This document shows, in pieces, positions 38,021 through 50,587 of a DNA stretch of 64,000 nt; position 1 is the first letter of the stretch; every line of letters begins with the position of its first letter. The position numbers were made by a program, and so were the translations under genes. Source of the stretch: Azospirillum thiophilum. Lineage in GTDB: Bacteria; Pseudomonadota; Alphaproteobacteria; Azospirillales; Azospirillaceae. The stretch is taken from the NCBI RefSeq assembly GCF_001305595.1, contig NZ_CP012402.1, positions 99,501-163,500 on the forward strand, written 5' to 3'. The notes under the pieces are model-generated. The model made no database searches. It was not told where the DNA came from and worked only from the letters and a program-made list of their open reading frames with translations.

Positions 38021-39283
38021 ATGTCCAAGATGGCCCCGACCAGCGCCGCACAGCTCATCCTGTTCGAGCTGGAAGACCGTTCGCAATCACACCTGATCGC
38101 GCTCTACGATCTGGCGCCGCGCTTCGTCTTCGTCTCCCGCGACAATGACAAGGAGAAGGTGGCGAAGGACAAGGGCGAACTGGTCACCAAGGACAGCTTC
38201 ATAAAGTCGGTGCGGCGCGAGTTCGCCTTCCGCGGCCGCAACTACCGCCTGACCGTGCAGCCCGCCCGCATCGACCGGCTGGGGCCGGCGAAGAAGGACG
38301 ACCGCGCTCCCGGCGCAGGCCCGGATCTGGTCGAAGTGGAGATCTTCCCGTCGGAGCGCGAGCAGGTGGTGGAACAGGTGGTCCGTCGCCTCGCCATGGA
38401 CCGCTCGCGCCTGTCGCTCACCGGCGAGAACCGCGACAAGGTGCAGATGCGCTTCAGCCTCTACGAGATCCAGCGCGAGCTGCGGGCTGTCAGCCACACC
38501 CTGTCGATCCAGGACATCCGCGAATCGCTGACCATCCTGGCCCGCTCGCGCATCATCATCTCCACCGGCGGCAGTGCAGAGGCCGGGAAGAAGAACCGCG
38601 GGCAGAATTTGCTGGAATCGACAGCCTTTCCGGTGCTGGCGATCCGTTCGCGCCCCGATCTGGTCGACGAGGATGGCGGAGTCGAGGAAACCTATCTGGA
38701 ATTCAACCCGCTGGTCTCCGCCGCGATCCGCGACCTGGAATTCAAGCCGGTCTCCTATGCCTGGCTGATGAAGCTGAAGTCGCCGGTGTCGCGCTGGCTC
38801 TACAACCGCCTGTCGATCGAATACGACACGGCCGAGGACGATGCGAGGCCGGTGTCGATCAGCGCCGACGAGATCATCAAGAACAGCGGCATGAACGAGT
38901 GGTCGCGCCGCCGCGACACCCTGCGCGTGGTGACCTCAGCCGTCGATGCGCTGGTGGAGGAGGGGATCCTCGACGTCGCCGACAAGGAATACACCAAGGT
39001 CGGCAAGCGCATCGACGCCATCGACTATGTGCTGACGCCGTCGGCGAAATTCCTCGATCAGGTCCGCCGCGGCCGGCGGGTGCAGACCACCAACATCGAT
39101 CTGCTCAAGCAGATCGTCGGCAATGCCATGCGTCCCGACGGCTTCGTGCCGCTGAAGGCAGGCGAGGCGGCCGACATGCGCAACAAGCGGACCAAGCGTC
39201 TGGCCGGTTCCTCATCCGATCCGGGGACCGGCCGGGCCGACAAGCCCCCGGCGCAGGCGGTCTTGCCGCTGCCGAGGAAATAG
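38021..39283 (+). CDS. repA: RepA-type replication initiator
   Basis: The 420-residue protein starts at an ATG with GGAG six bases upstream. The middle and C-terminal parts carry winged-helix-like segments (LYEIQRELRAVSHTLSIQDIRESLTILARSRIIIS; SRRRDTLRVVTSAVDALVEEGILDV) like plasmid RepA/RPA initiators. The iteron arrays directly upstream strongly support an iteron-binding initiator. It converges with the PAP2 gene 4 bp away. A longer in-frame extension upstream would only translate the iterons. Confidence 0.82.
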   Translation: MSKMAPTSAAQLILFELEDRSQSHLIALYDLAPRFVFVSRDNDKEKVAKDKGELVTKDSFIKSVRREFAFRGRNYRLTVQPARIDRLGPAKKDDRAPGAGPDLVEVEIFPSEREQVVEQVVRRLAMDRSRLSLTGENRDKVQMRFSLYEIQRELRAVSHTLSIQDIRESLTILARSRIIISTGGSAEAGKKNRGQNLLESTAFPVLAIRSRPDLVDEDGGVEETYLEFNPLVSAAIRDLEFKPVSYAWLMKLKSPVSRWLYNRLSIEYDTAEDDARPVSISADEIIKNSGMNEWSRRRDTLRVVTSAVDALVEEGILDVADKEYTKVGKRIDAIDYVLTPSAKFLDQVRRGRRVQTTNIDLLKQIVGNAMRPDGFVPLKAGEAADMRNKRTKRLAGSSSDPGTGRADKPPAQAVLPLPRK

Positions 39284-39287
39284 CGGA

Positions 39288-39911
39288 TCAGCGCGGCAGC
39301 AGGCGCCGCGCCAGCAGGGTGATCGCCGTTCCCAGCAGGGCACCGGCCAGCACGTCGGACGCCCAATGGCGGTGCTTGGTTACCCGCCCGCCGGCCAGCG
39401 CCGCCGCGGTGCCGTAGATCATCAGGCTCTGTGCCGGCGACCGGCTGACCGTGGCGAGCGCGGTCGCCGCGGCGAAGGCGCTCGCCGCATGGCCCGACGG
39501 CAGGGACCGCGCGCTGATGCGCCATCCCGGTTTGCGGCGCGGGGCGCATTCGTCCGGACGGCGGCGTTTGACATAGCGCTTGATCGAGCGGCTGGCGGCG
39601 GCGGTGGCCACCAGCCCGGCCACGCCGACGCTGCCGGCGCGGCGCAGATCCGCACTCCCGGACAGCAGCCCGACGATGCCGGCCACCGCGAAGCCCGGGA
39701 TCAGGACGTGCCGCTTTATGGCGTAATGGCCCGCGGTTGCCAGTGCGCGGCTGACCGGGCCGGGATCGCAGGTGACGATGTCGTGGACCTGGGCATCCAG
39801 CGCATCGACGGCGGTCAGGGCGGGCCGGAGGAGTGCTGGTGCCGGATTGCCGCCATAGCCGAAGCCGCCGCCCGGATTCTCGATGCCGTTCTGTTCGATC
39901 AGGTCGCTCAA
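39288..39911 (-). CDS. PAP2-family membrane phosphatase
   Basis: The 207-residue protein shows the three phosphatase motifs: KRYVKRRRP, the PSGH box, and RVTKHRHWASDVLAG (motif 3 with the nucleophile His in HWASD). Hydrophobic segments lie near residues 65-85, 90-110 and 145-200. PAP2 enzymes remove phosphate from lipid phosphates such as undecaprenyl pyrophosphate. No partner gene is adjacent; it lies between repA and hut. Confidence 0.85.
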   Translation of the reverse strand: MSDLIEQNGIENPGGGFGYGGNPAPALLRPALTAVDALDAQVHDIVTCDPGPVSRALATAGHYAIKRHVLIPGFAVAGIVGLLSGSADLRRAGSVGVAGLVATAAASRSIKRYVKRRRPDECAPRRKPGWRISARSLPSGHAASAFAAATALATVSRSPAQSLMIYGTAAALAGGRVTKHRHWASDVLAGALLGTAITLLARRLLPR

Positions 39912-40016
39912 CGCCGGTCCCCTGCATCTCGCGCCCCAGCATGGGCGCCGCAGGGGAACGCGGCGGCAGCGGGAACGGTTCCCTGTCCCCGCTGCATGGC
40001 TCCCTGGCGTGCGGCT

Positions 40017-40823
40017 TTACGGACGCCAGCCGGCGAAGGCCTCCAGCACCGCCGCCAGCACCCGTTGCAGCCGCTCGGCCCGGTCGGGACGATAGGCGAA
40101 GGGCGGCGCCTCCTCGTCCATGTAGCGGTCCTGCGTCAGCTCCATCTGCAAAGCGTGGATGTTCTCCGCCGGCCGGCCGTAATGACGGGTGATGTGGCCG
40201 CCGACGAAGCGGCCGTCGGCGACGCAGGTCAGCCCCTCCGCCGCCGCTGCGCCGTCCATCGCCGCGACGACGCCGGCGATCAGGCCGGGATCGGCGCTGG
40301 TCCGGCGGGCGGAGCCGAGATTGAGGTCGGGCAGCCGTCCCTCGAACAGGCGCGGCACATGGCTGCGGATCGAATGGGCGTCATAGAGCAGGGCGAAGCC
40401 GTGCCGCGCTTTCACCCGTGCCAGCTCCGCCGCGAGCGCCTCGTGATAGGGGCGCCAATAGCCCTCGACCCGCTGTGCGATTTCCGCAGCGTCTGGCGCC
40501 TGCCCCTCGCGGTAGAGCGGCGTGCCGTCGAACAGGGTGTCGGGGCACAGGCCGGTGGTCGCCTGTCCGGGATAGAGGCTCTCGCCGCTCGACGGCCGGT
40601 TGAGGTCGACGACATAGCGGGAATGGCGGGCGCTCAGCAGCGTCGCCCCCATCCCGGCGGCGAAGCCGTACAGGCGGGGCATGTGCCAGTCGGTGTCGCG
40701 CAGGGTCAGCGCCTCGTCGGTCAGCCGTTCGGCCAGACCGGGGGAAAGGGCGGTGCCGCAATGGGGCATGCTGACCACCAGCGGCCCGTCGCCCCGCACC
40801 AGATCGAAGATACCGTCCGTCAT
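40017..40823 (-). CDS. hutG: N-formylglutamate deformylase
   Basis: The 268-residue protein has [55 protein letters not shown] and [11 protein letters not shown], all typical of HutG. It carries out the last step of the five-enzyme histidine pathway, giving glutamate and formate. Its ATG overlaps the hutH stop (40820-40823). Confidence 0.95.
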   Translation of the reverse strand: MTDGIFDLVRGDGPLVVSMPHCGTALSPGLAERLTDEALTLRDTDWHMPRLYGFAAGMGATLLSARHSRYVVDLNRPSSGESLYPGQATTGLCPDTLFDGTPLYREGQAPDAAEIAQRVEGYWRPYHEALAAELARVKARHGFALLYDAHSIRSHVPRLFEGRLPDLNLGSARRTSADPGLIAGVVAAMDGAAAAEGLTCVADGRFVGGHITRHYGRPAENIHALQMELTQDRYMDEEAPPFAYRPDRAERLQRVLAAVLEAFAGWRP

Positions 40824-42373
40824 CGTGCCGTCTCCAAATCAACCGGCATCAGATGGTCGAGCGCGCCGTTGCGGACAAGCCCGCCGATGGCGGCCAGATC
40901 CGGGGCGAAGTAACGGTCGACCTCGTAGCGCGGCACCTCGGCGCGGATGGTGGCGATGGCCTGCTCCAGCCGAGCCGAGCTGGTCAGCGGCCGGTGGAAC
41001 TCCAGCCCCTGAATCGCGGCCAAAAGCTCTATGCCGACGATGTCGGCGACATTGCCCGCGATGTCGCCCAGCCGGCGCGCCGCGAAGGTCGCCATGCTGA
41101 CATGGTCCTCCTGGTTGGCGGAGGTCGGCAGGCTGTCGACGCTGGCGGGGTGGGCGAGGCTCTTGTTCTCCGACGCCAGCGCCGCCGCGGTGACATGGGC
41201 GATCATGAAGCCGGAATTCAGCCCCGGTTCCGCCACCAGGAAGGGCGGCAGGCCGCTGATGGTGGTGTCGATCAGCATGGCGATGCGCCGTTCCGACAGC
41301 GCCCCGATCTCCGACGCGGCGATGGCGAGCTGGTCGGCGGCCATCGCCACCGGCTCCGCATGGAAATTGCCGCCGGACAGCACCTCGTCGGTGTCGACCA
41401 GGACCAGCGGGTTGTCGGTGACGCCGTTCGCCTCGATGGTCAGGGTGCGCGCCGCCTGCCGCATCTGGTCGAGCACGGCGCCCATCACCTGCGGCTGGCA
41501 GCGCAGGCTGTAGGGGTCCTGCACCCGATGGCAGTCGGGGCCCTGGTGGCTGGCATTCAGGGCGCTGCCCGCCAGGGCCTCGCGGAAGGCGGCGGCGACG
41601 GCGATCTGGCCGGGCTGTCCGCGCAGCGCGCTGATGCGGGCGTCGAAGGGGCGGTGGCTGCCCTTGACCGCCTCGACCGCCAGGGCTCCGGCGACCAGCG
41701 CCGCCTTGAAGGTGCGCTCGATCTCGAACAGTCCGGCCAGCGCCAGCCCGGTCGACACCTGGGTGCCGTTGATCAGCGCCAGCCCTTCCTTGGCCTTCAA
41801 CTCGAAGACGGCCAAGCCGGCGATGCGCAGCCCCTCTTCCGCCGGCAGGGTCTCGCCCTTCACCCGGACATGGCCGATGCCGAGCAGCACGCCGCACAGA
41901 TGGGCCAGCGGCGCCAGATCGCCCGACGCACCGACGGAGCCCTTGCCCGGCACCACCGGCAGCACGTCGGCCTCGTAGAGCTTCAGCAGCGCATCGACCA
42001 GCGCCGGCCGGACGCCCGACGCGCCGACGGCGAGGCTCACCGCCTTGATCACCAGGATCAGCCGGACCACCCCGTCGGCCAGCGGCGTGCCGACGCCGGT
42101 GGCGTGCGACAGGATCAGGTTGCGCTGCAGCTTTTCCAGATCGCTCGCCGCGATGTGGGTGTGGGCCAGCTTGCCGAAGCCGGTGTTGACGCCGTAGACC
42201 GGCTCGTCGCCGCCGGCGATCCGGTCGATCAGCGCGCGGGACCGCTCCATCCGCGGATAGGCCGCCGGGTCGAGCGCCAGGGCCGGACGGTCGCGGTAGA
42301 TGCTGCGCAGCGTGTCGAGCGACAGCGCGCCCGGAACCAGGGTGGCCACAGCAGAGTTGGTATCGTCGCTCAT
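40820..42373 (-). CDS. hutH: Histidine ammonia-lyase
   Basis: The 517-residue protein contains the MIO-forming Ala-Ser-Gly in [15 protein letters not shown] (about residue 150), [27 protein letters not shown] and [10 protein letters not shown]. It turns histidine into urocanate and ammonia. The ATG at 42373 overlaps the hutF stop by four bases; a longer upstream frame is the shadow of hutF. Confidence 0.95.
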   Translation of the reverse strand: MSDDTNSAVATLVPGALSLDTLRSIYRDRPALALDPAAYPRMERSRALIDRIAGGDEPVYGVNTGFGKLAHTHIAASDLEKLQRNLILSHATGVGTPLADGVVRLILVIKAVSLAVGASGVRPALVDALLKLYEADVLPVVPGKGSVGASGDLAPLAHLCGVLLGIGHVRVKGETLPAEEGLRIAGLAVFELKAKEGLALINGTQVSTGLALAGLFEIERTFKAALVAGALAVEAVKGSHRPFDARISALRGQPGQIAVAAAFREALAGSALNASHQGPDCHRVQDPYSLRCQPQVMGAVLDQMRQAARTLTIEANGVTDNPLVLVDTDEVLSGGNFHAEPVAMAADQLAIAASEIGALSERRIAMLIDTTISGLPPFLVAEPGLNSGFMIAHVTAAALASENKSLAHPASVDSLPTSANQEDHVSMATFAARRLGDIAGNVADIVGIELLAAIQGLEFHRPLTSSARLEQAIATIRAEVPRYEVDRYFAPDLAAIGGLVRNGALDHLMPVDLETAR

Positions 42374-43734
42374 CCCAGAAGTCTCCCAAGGGTTATTTTG
42401 AAGCGCTCGGCGATCTCGTCCTCGCGCGGGTGGCGGCGGTCGCGGACGACGGCGCGTCCGGCGATCACCACGTCGCGCACCAGGGCGGCATTGCCGGCGA
42501 AGATCCAGCTGTCCAGCAGCGCGTCGCCCCGGCGTGCCGCCAGCAGCGGATGGTCGGTGTCGAGGACCGCGATGTCGGCGCGCAAGCCCGGCGTGATGCG
42601 GCCCGCCTCGAAGCCGGTGGCCTGCGCCCCGCCGGCCTGGGCCGCCTCCACCAGCCGGCGGGCGGTCGAGCGGCGCGGGCCGCCGGCCAGCACGGTGCGC
42701 CGGCCGCTGGTCAGGCGCATGCCATATTCCAGCCAGCGCAGCTCCTCCACCGGGCTGACCGAGATGTGGCTGTCCGATCCGATGCCCCAGCGCCCGCCCT
42801 GTTCCATGTAGGACTCCGCGGCGAAGTAGCCGTCGCCCAGATTGGCTTCGGTCGTCAGGCACAGGCCGGCGACCGCGCCGCTGGCGGCGACGCCCGCCAC
42901 CTCGGCATCCGTCATGTGGGTGGCGTGGATCAGGCACCAGCGCCCATCGACCGGCTGCGTCTCCAGCAGATGCTCGACCGGGCGGCGGCGGTGGTGGGCG
43001 AGGCAGTCCTCCACCTCCCGGCGCTGCTCGGCGATGTGGATATGGATCGGGCCTTGCGGATGGGCGGCGAGGGTCTCGCCCAGCAATTCGTCCGGCACGG
43101 CGCGCAGGGAATGGGGGGCGATGCCCAGCCGCACGTCGGAGGATTCGCCATAGGCGCCGCGCAAGGCGCCGGTCAGCCGGTCGAACCCTGCCCCGTCATG
43201 GACGAAGCGCCGCTGTCCGGCATTGGGCGGCGTGCCGCCGAAGCCCGACGCGTTGTAGAGCACCGGCAGCAGCGTGATCGGCAGACCGGCCGTCCGCGCC
43301 GCGGCGACGGCGCGATGGCTCATCTCCGCCGGGTCGGCATAGGCGCTGCCGTCGCGGTCGTGGTGCAGGTAATGGAACTCGGCGACGGCGGTGAAACCGG
43401 CCTTCAGCGTCTCCACATAGAGCTGTGCGGCCACCGCCTCGAAATCCTCGGGCTCCATGCGGTCGAGCGCGCGGTACATCGCGTCGCGCCAGCTCCAGAA
43501 GCTGTCGGCCCCGTCACCTGACGATTCGCCCATGCCGGCGATGGCGCGCTGGTGGGCGTGGGAATGCAGGTTGGCGATGCCGGCGACCGCCGCCCCGGCG
43601 AAGCGGTCGGCCTCCGCCGGGCAGGCGGCGCCGGCCGTCACCGACAGGATTCGGCCTTGGCCGTCCGTGGCGACCAGCACATCCTCCGCCCAGCCGTCCG
43701 GCAGCAGAGCCGCGGCAAAAAACAGGTTGCTCAT
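42370..43734 (-). CDS. hutF: Formimidoylglutamate deiminase
   Basis: The 454-residue amidohydrolase has the metal motif [32 protein letters not shown] and [22 protein letters not shown]. It makes N-formylglutamate and ammonia from formimidoylglutamate, which with HutG gives the five-step route instead of the one-step formiminoglutamase. The start at 43734 fits the family length; an upstream frame would run through the operator region. Confidence 0.95.
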   Translation of the reverse strand: MSNLFFAAALLPDGWAEDVLVATDGQGRILSVTAGAACPAEADRFAGAAVAGIANLHSHAHQRAIAGMGESSGDGADSFWSWRDAMYRALDRMEPEDFEAVAAQLYVETLKAGFTAVAEFHYLHHDRDGSAYADPAEMSHRAVAAARTAGLPITLLPVLYNASGFGGTPPNAGQRRFVHDGAGFDRLTGALRGAYGESSDVRLGIAPHSLRAVPDELLGETLAAHPQGPIHIHIAEQRREVEDCLAHHRRRPVEHLLETQPVDGRWCLIHATHMTDAEVAGVAASGAVAGLCLTTEANLGDGYFAAESYMEQGGRWGIGSDSHISVSPVEELRWLEYGMRLTSGRRTVLAGGPRRSTARRLVEAAQAGGAQATGFEAGRITPGLRADIAVLDTDHPLLAARRGDALLDSWIFAGNAALVRDVVIAGRAVVRDRRHPREDEIAERFKITLGRLLG

Positions 43735-43751
43735 GGGGGCGCCCTCGCTAT

Positions 43752-43780
43752 TATAGACAACACTATACAAGTATAGGCAA
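43752..43780. promoter_or_regulatory. Divergent hut operator (three half-sites, HutC candidate)
   Basis: TATAGACAA (43752-43760), ACTATACAA (43762-43770) and TATAGGCAA (43772-43780) recur every 10 bp, and CTATACAAGTATAG (43763-43776) is a dyad around them. The A/T-rich patch sits between the divergent hutF and hutI starts. HutC-type repressors are known to bind TTGTATA-like dyads, and hutC is in the rightward operon. Confidence 0.6.
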
Positions 43781-43831
43781 CCTGCTGCCAAGAGGGTTTG
43801 CTGCACGACCTTGTGGGAAGGAGCCGAACCG

Positions 43832-45112
43832 ATGCCGACCAGTGCGCCTTGGGATAGCCTGTGGATCGACCTGTCCGTTGCCACGATGGACGGGGCGGCC
43901 ACGGACGGAGCGGACGGCTACGGCTCCATCGCCGACGCGGCGGTCGGCATCAAGGACGGCTGCATCGCCTTCGTCGGCCGCCGCGCCGAGCTGCCGGGCG
44001 CGCCGGAGACCCTGGCTGCCGAGGTCCGGTCCGGCGGCGGCGGCTGGATGACCCCCGGCCTGATCGACTGCCACACCCACATCGTTTATGGCGGCAACCG
44101 CGCCCGCGAGTTCGAGGCGCGGCTGAACGGCGCCAGCTACGAGGAGATCGCGCGGGCCGGCGGCGGCATCCTGTCCACCGTCGCCGCCACCCGCGCGGCA
44201 AGCGAGGACGAGTTGCTGGCCGCCACCCTGCCGCGGCTCGACAGCCTGCTGGCCGAGGGGGTGACGACGCTGGAGGTGAAGTCCGGCTACGGCCTCGACA
44301 CCGAGACGGAAACCCGCATGCTCTGCGTCGCCCGCCGGCTGGGGCAGATGCGGCCGGTGGAGGTGCGGACGACCTTCCTCGGCGCCCACGCCCTGCCGCC
44401 GGAATTCAGGAACGACGCCGACGGCTACATCGACCGCCTGTGCGCCGAGACGCTGCCGGCGGTGGCCGAAGCCGGGCTGGCCGATGCGGTGGATGCCTTC
44501 TGCGAAGGGATCGGCTTCTCGGTCGCCCAGACCCGCCGGGTGTTCGAGACGGCGCGGCGCCTCGGCCTGCCAGTCAAGCTGCATGCCGAGCAGCTCAGCA
44601 ACCTCGGCGGCGCCCGGCTGGTGGCGGAGTTCGGCGGCCTGTCCGCCGACCATGTCGAGCATCTGGACGAGGAGGGCGTCGTCGCCATGGCCGGGGCCGG
44701 CACCGTCGCGGTGCTGCTGCCCGGCGCCTTCTACGCCCTGCGCGAGACCAAGCTGCCGCCCATCGAGCTGCTGCGCCGCCATGGCGTGCCGATGGCGCTG
44801 TCCACCGACAACAACCCCGGCACCTCGCCGGTGACGTCGCTCCTGCTGATGCTGTCGATGGGCTGCACCTTCTTCCGCCTGACCCCGGCGGAGGCGCTGG
44901 CCGGCGTCACCCGCCATGCGGCGAAGGCGCTGGGGCTCGACGACCGCGGCGTGATCGGGCCGGGCAAGCGCGCCGATCTGGCGCTGTGGCGCATCGCGCA
45001 TCCGGCGGAGCTGGCCTACGCCATCGGCCTCAACCCCTGCATGGCGGTGGTCAATGGCGGCGTCGTCCGTGCGCCGCGCATCGCGGCGGATATCTCGGGG
45101 GAGGCCCCATGA
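43832..45112 (+). CDS. hutI: Imidazolonepropionase
   Basis: The 426-residue amidohydrolase has [50 protein letters not shown] and [12 protein letters not shown]. It hydrolyses imidazolonepropionate to formimidoylglutamate. The ATG at 43832 has GGAAGGAG upstream; a slightly earlier ATG at 43811 has none. It is the first gene of the rightward hut operon. Confidence 0.95.
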   Translation: MPTSAPWDSLWIDLSVATMDGAATDGADGYGSIADAAVGIKDGCIAFVGRRAELPGAPETLAAEVRSGGGGWMTPGLIDCHTHIVYGGNRAREFEARLNGASYEEIARAGGGILSTVAATRAASEDELLAATLPRLDSLLAEGVTTLEVKSGYGLDTETETRMLCVARRLGQMRPVEVRTTFLGAHALPPEFRNDADGYIDRLCAETLPAVAEAGLADAVDAFCEGIGFSVAQTRRVFETARRLGLPVKLHAEQLSNLGGARLVAEFGGLSADHVEHLDEEGVVAMAGAGTVAVLLPGAFYALRETKLPPIELLRRHGVPMALSTDNNPGTSPVTSLLLMLSMGCTFFRLTPAEALAGVTRHAAKALGLDDRGVIGPGKRADLALWRIAHPAELAYAIGLNPCMAVVNGGVVRAPRIAADISGEAP

Positions 45113-45855
45113 CCGACGCCGTCTCGACCGCCCAGCCGCGCTACGCCCAGATCAAGGAGACCATCCGCCGCCGCATCAGCTCCGGCGACTGGGCGGAGGG
45201 CTTCCAGATCCCGTCCGAGCACCGGCTGCTGGAGGAATTCTCGGTCAGCCGCATGACGGTCCACCGCGCGCTGCGCGACCTGACGGAGGAAGGGCTGCTG
45301 ACCCGCGTCCAGGGGCTCGGCACCTTCGTCGCAGAACGGCCGCCCAGCGCCGACGTGGTGGAACTGCGCAGCATCGCCGACGAGATCGCCGAGCGCGGCA
45401 ACCGCCATGGCTGCCGGATAGAGCGTTTGCTCGCGGTCACCGCCGACGCCGGCTTGGCCCGCCGTTTCAACCTGCCGGCCGGCGCCCGGCTGTTCCATTC
45501 CGTCGTCATTCACAGCGAAAGCGACGTGCCGGTGCAGCTTGAGGAGCGCTGGGTCAACCCGGCGGCGGCGCCCGACTATCTGGAGCAGGACTTCACCCGC
45601 CAGACGCCGGGCGAATACCTGATCCGGCTGGAGGCCGCGCCGCGGGTCGAGCATGTCATCGAAGCGGTGTCGCCGACGCCGGAGATCGCCCGCCTGCTCG
45701 ACATCCCCGTCACCGAGCCCTGCCTGCGCGTCACCCGCCGCACCTGGGCCGGTGGGGGAGCGGGTGCTGGAGGGCGTGTCGTGACGGTGGCGATGCTGGT
45801 CCATCCCGGCAGCCGCTACCGTCTGGGCGCGCGCTTCCAGCTGCCGCCGCCTTAG
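45109..45855 (+). CDS. hutC: GntR-family histidine-utilisation repressor
   Basis: The 248-residue protein has the HutC-type GntR winged helix ([57 protein letters not shown]) and a UTRA effector domain. Urocanate is the known effector in the family. A small Gly/Ala-rich insertion (GGGAGAGG, about 45753-45776) sits in the last strands, where relatives have a tighter turn. ATGA overlap with hutI shows coupling. The likely operator is at 43752-43780. Confidence 0.93.
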   Translation: MTDAVSTAQPRYAQIKETIRRRISSGDWAEGFQIPSEHRLLEEFSVSRMTVHRALRDLTEEGLLTRVQGLGTFVAERPPSADVVELRSIADEIAERGNRHGCRIERLLAVTADAGLARRFNLPAGARLFHSVVIHSESDVPVQLEERWVNPAAAPDYLEQDFTRQTPGEYLIRLEAAPRVEHVIEAVSPTPEIARLLDIPVTEPCLRVTRRTWAGGGAGAGGRVVTVAMLVHPGSRYRLGARFQLPPP

Positions 45856-45870
45856 CAGTTTTCGTCCACG

Positions 45871-46004
45871 GCCCCCTCCCTAACCCTCCCCCGCTCTCGG
45901 CCGGCCAAAGGCCGGTCCGATCGCGGGAGAGGGGACTGCCGCCACCTTCCCGAACAAGCGCCTGCTCCCTCTCCCGCGAAGCGGGGGAGGGTTGGGGAGG
46001 GGGC
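45871..46004. repeat. Bipartite GC-rich palindromic element, copy D
   Basis: This is the longest copy (134 bp): gccccctccctaaccctccc and its inverted counterpart gttggggagggggc enclose two hairpins, with ctgccgcc as the reverse-strand core. One hairpin loop carries an extra ggccggcc/ggccgg stretch absent from copies B and C. It lies between hutC and hutU. Confidence 0.8.
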
Positions 46005-46051
46005 AAGAACCAGCATCACACGCACCACCCCTCCCACCAGGAGCCCGTCGC

Positions 46052-47734
<1,683 letters not shown>

Positions 47735-47751
47735 CAGGCGGTCGTCTTAAG

Positions 47752-47774
47752 CCCTCTCCCGCCCCGGGAGAGGG
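47752..47774. terminator. Hairpin between convergent hutU and GMC gene
   Basis: ccctctcccg, three bases, cgggagaggg. It is the same stem family as the large palindromic elements and lies between two convergent genes, so it may serve both. No T-run. Confidence 0.5.
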
Positions 47775-47789
47775 AATCGAAGGCAAGCC

Positions 47790-49427
47790 TCACCCCCGCG
47801 TCGCCGCGCGCCGCTCCGCCCGCATCAGGGCGGCGCCGCGCTCGGCGATCATCACGGTCGGGGTGTTGGTGTTGCCGGAGGTCAGCGTCGGCATCACCGA
47901 CGCGTCGATCACCCGGAGGCCGCGGACGCCGCGCACCCGCATCTCGGCATCGGTGACGGATGTCGCGTCGTCCCTGCCGCCCATCCGGCAGGTGCCGACC
48001 GGGTGGAAGATGGTGGTGCCGATGTCGCCCGCCGCATTCGCCAGCTCCTCTTCCGTCCGGAAGCTCGGGCCGGGCTTGTATTCCTGCGGGTGGTAGGGGG
48101 CGAGCGCCGGCTGCGCCACGATGCGGCGGGTCAGCGCCAGCGCCTTGGCCGCCTTCGCCCGGTCGGCCGGATCGGACAGGTAGCAGGGCGCGATCGCCGG
48201 ATTCTCGCGATGGTCGGCCGAGGCGATGCGAGTCCAGCCGCGGGAGGCCGGGCGCAGGTCGCAGACGCTGGCGGTGAAGGCCGGGAAGGCATGCAGCGGA
48301 TCGCCGAACTTCTCCAGCGACAGCGGCTGCACATGATATTCCAGGTCGGCCGTCGCGACCTCGGGCGAGGATTTGGCGAAGACGCCGAGCTGGCTTGGCG
48401 CCATGGTCAGCGGCCCCTTGCGGAACAGGGCGTATTCCAGCCCCATCATCGCCTTGCCGAACAGGCTGCCGGCCCGCTTGTTCAGCGTCACGATGCCGTC
48501 GACCTTGTAGATCATGCGCAGTTGCAGATGGTCCTGCAGGTTGGCGCCGACGTCCGGCGCGTCCAGCACCACCGGAATCCCCAGCCCCTGCAGATGCGCC
48601 GCCGGACCGATGCCGGAGCGCTGGAGGATGGCCGGGCTGCCGATGGAGCCGGCGGCCAGCACCGTCTCGATCCGCGCCGCCGCCCGTGCCGGCTCGCCCT
48701 TCACAGTGAAGCGGAAGCCGGTGGCGCGGCCGTCCGCCATCTCCACCCGGTCGATGGCGGCGTCGATCACCAGCTTCAGGTTCGGGCGGTCGAGCGCCGG
48801 CCGCAGGAAGGCCTTGGCGGCGCTCCAGCGCACGCCGCCCTTCTGGTTGACCTCGAAGCTGCCGACGCCGAGATTATCGCCGCGGTTGAAATCGTCCGAG
48901 CGCGGAATGCCCGCCTGCTGCGCCGCCTCGGCGAAGCGGTCGAGCAAATCCCAGCGCAGCCGCTGCCGCTCCACCCGCCATTCGCCGCCGGCCCCATGCA
49001 TCTCGTCGGCGCCGCGCCAGTAATCCTCGCTGCCCTTGAAGACCGGCAGCACCTCGCTCCAGCTCCAGCGCTTGTCCCCGGTGATCGCGGCCCATTCGTC
49101 GTAATCGCGGGCCTGCCCGCGCATGGCGATCATGCCGTTGATCGACGAACAGCCGCCCAGCACCTTGCCGCGGGCGTAATGGATGCTGCGCCCGTTCAGC
49201 CCCGGCTCGGCTTCCGTCTTGAAGCACCAGTCGGTGCGCGGGTTGCCGATGCAGAACAGATAGCCGGCGGGGACATGCAGCCACACCCAATTGTCCTTGC
49301 CGCCGGCCTCCAGCAGCAGGACCGAGACGTCGGGATCGGCCGACAGCCGGTTGGCCAGCACGCAGCCGGCCGTGCCGCCACCGGCGATGATATAATCGAA
49401 GCTGCCGAAATCGAGCACGTCCGCCAT
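47790..49427 (-). CDS. GMC-family FAD oxidoreductase (choline dehydrogenase-like)
   Basis: The 545-residue protein begins with the FAD motif YIIAGGGTAGCVLANRLS and has YARGKVLGGCSSINGM, LAAGSIGSPAILQRSGIGP, NLQDHLQ and the C-terminal HPVGTCRMG/SGNTNTPT stretches (active-site His and Asn). It oxidises an alcohol to an aldehyde; the family is broad and choline is only one option, since no betaine genes are adjacent. The start at 49427 follows GGGAGGG; a longer start at 49466 is less likely. Confidence 0.88.
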   Translation of the reverse strand: MADVLDFGSFDYIIAGGGTAGCVLANRLSADPDVSVLLLEAGGKDNWVWLHVPAGYLFCIGNPRTDWCFKTEAEPGLNGRSIHYARGKVLGGCSSINGMIAMRGQARDYDEWAAITGDKRWSWSEVLPVFKGSEDYWRGADEMHGAGGEWRVERQRLRWDLLDRFAEAAQQAGIPRSDDFNRGDNLGVGSFEVNQKGGVRWSAAKAFLRPALDRPNLKLVIDAAIDRVEMADGRATGFRFTVKGEPARAAARIETVLAAGSIGSPAILQRSGIGPAAHLQGLGIPVVLDAPDVGANLQDHLQLRMIYKVDGIVTLNKRAGSLFGKAMMGLEYALFRKGPLTMAPSQLGVFAKSSPEVATADLEYHVQPLSLEKFGDPLHAFPAFTASVCDLRPASRGWTRIASADHRENPAIAPCYLSDPADRAKAAKALALTRRIVAQPALAPYHPQEYKPGPSFRTEEELANAAGDIGTTIFHPVGTCRMGGRDDATSVTDAEMRVRGVRGLRVIDASVMPTLTSGNTNTPTVMIAERGAALMRAERRAATRG

Positions 49428-49548
49428 CGCGTCCCTCCCGGGGGGATTTATCGTTTTGTCGGACATACTAAATTGCTGATCGAACGAACGATCCAGCGAA
49501 ATTTCGCCGCAGCCGGACCGCCCGCTGCAGAAATACCGCTTCTTGCAA

Positions 49549-50463
49549 TCATCCGGCCGGGCTGTGCCTGCTCCGCTCGCGGTCGGTCAACACATCGACG
49601 AAGGCCCGCACCTTGGTCGGGCGGAAGCGGGCGGCCGGGAAGACGGCGTGGATCCCGCCGGACGGCAGCGTCCAGCGCGGCAGGACCTGCACGAGGCGTC
49701 CGGATGCCAGGTCGTCGGCCACGCAATAGTCCGGCAGCACCGACAGCCCGGCGCCCTCGCGCACCGCCTCGCGGACGGCGAAGGTGGCGTCCAGCGTGAT
49801 GGCGGCCCGCGTCGTCACGCTGTGCTGCTCGCCGCTGTCGGACGAAAAGCGCCAGGTCAGCGGATCGCGCAGCGCCGCGTTGGCGACGAAGGGCAGGGCG
49901 GCGATGTCCGCGGGACTGGCCGACCCGACGAGCCGGCCGGCCAAGGCCGGCGCGGCGACCAGCAACTGGCGGAAACTGCCGAGCTGGCGAGCTTGCAAAC
50001 TGGTGTCGGCCAGCCAGCCGACGCGGATGGCCAGATCGAAGCCGCGGGCGACGATGTCGAGCGACTGGTCGGCCAGCACCATGTCGGCCTTGCAGGCCGG
50101 ATGGGCATTCACGAAAGCGGCGACGGCCGGCACCACGACCGAGACGCCATAGTCGAAGGGCGCGGTGAGCCGCAGCATTCCGGACGGTTCCGCCGCCGTT
50201 TCCGCCAGCTCGGCGAACGCATCCTCGGCCTCCTGGAGGATCACGACGCAGCGCCGGTGGAACGTCCATCCCGCCTCGGTCGGCCGGACCTTGCGCGTGG
50301 TGCGGACCAGCAGGGTCGAGCCGACCTCCTCCTCCAGCCGCGCGACCTGCTGGCTGACCACCGCCTTGGTGATCCCCAGCCGCGCCGCCGCCGCGGTGAA
50401 GGAGCCGGTCTCCACCACCGCGGCGAAATGGGCGATGCGGTTCAGGTTCCTCGGTTCGCTCAT
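49549..50463 (-). CDS. LysR-family transcriptional regulator
   Basis: The 304-residue protein has an HTH (HFAAVVETGSFTAAAARLG, ITKAVVSQQVARLEEEVG) and an effector domain with DLAIRVGWLADTSLQAR, typical of the LysR subgroup beside quinone/aldehyde genes. It diverges from the DsbA-like/MBL pair across a 124-bp spacer and is the likely regulator of that pair. Effector unknown. Confidence 0.9.
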   Translation of the reverse strand: MSEPRNLNRIAHFAAVVETGSFTAAAARLGITKAVVSQQVARLEEEVGSTLLVRTTRKVRPTEAGWTFHRRCVVILQEAEDAFAELAETAAEPSGMLRLTAPFDYGVSVVVPAVAAFVNAHPACKADMVLADQSLDIVARGFDLAIRVGWLADTSLQARQLGSFRQLLVAAPALAGRLVGSASPADIAALPFVANAALRDPLTWRFSSDSGEQHSVTTRAAITLDATFAVREAVREGAGLSVLPDYCVADDLASGRLVQVLPRWTLPSGGIHAVFPAARFRPTKVRAFVDVLTDRERSRHSPAG

Positions 50464-50587
50464 GGGACTGGAGGGCTCCGATTGTCTGCCGATGCCATAC
50501 GATATGTCCATTTAATGCCGGCTACACAGCACAATTGCCGCCGGATAAGGTCCGTCCATTCCTTCACCGGCATCCCGGCGGGCGACC

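Noticed and set aside
39727-39740. Iteron-like atggcccgcggtt in the PAP2 gene
   Set aside because: Partial match within conserved coding sequence; no GGAGC half.
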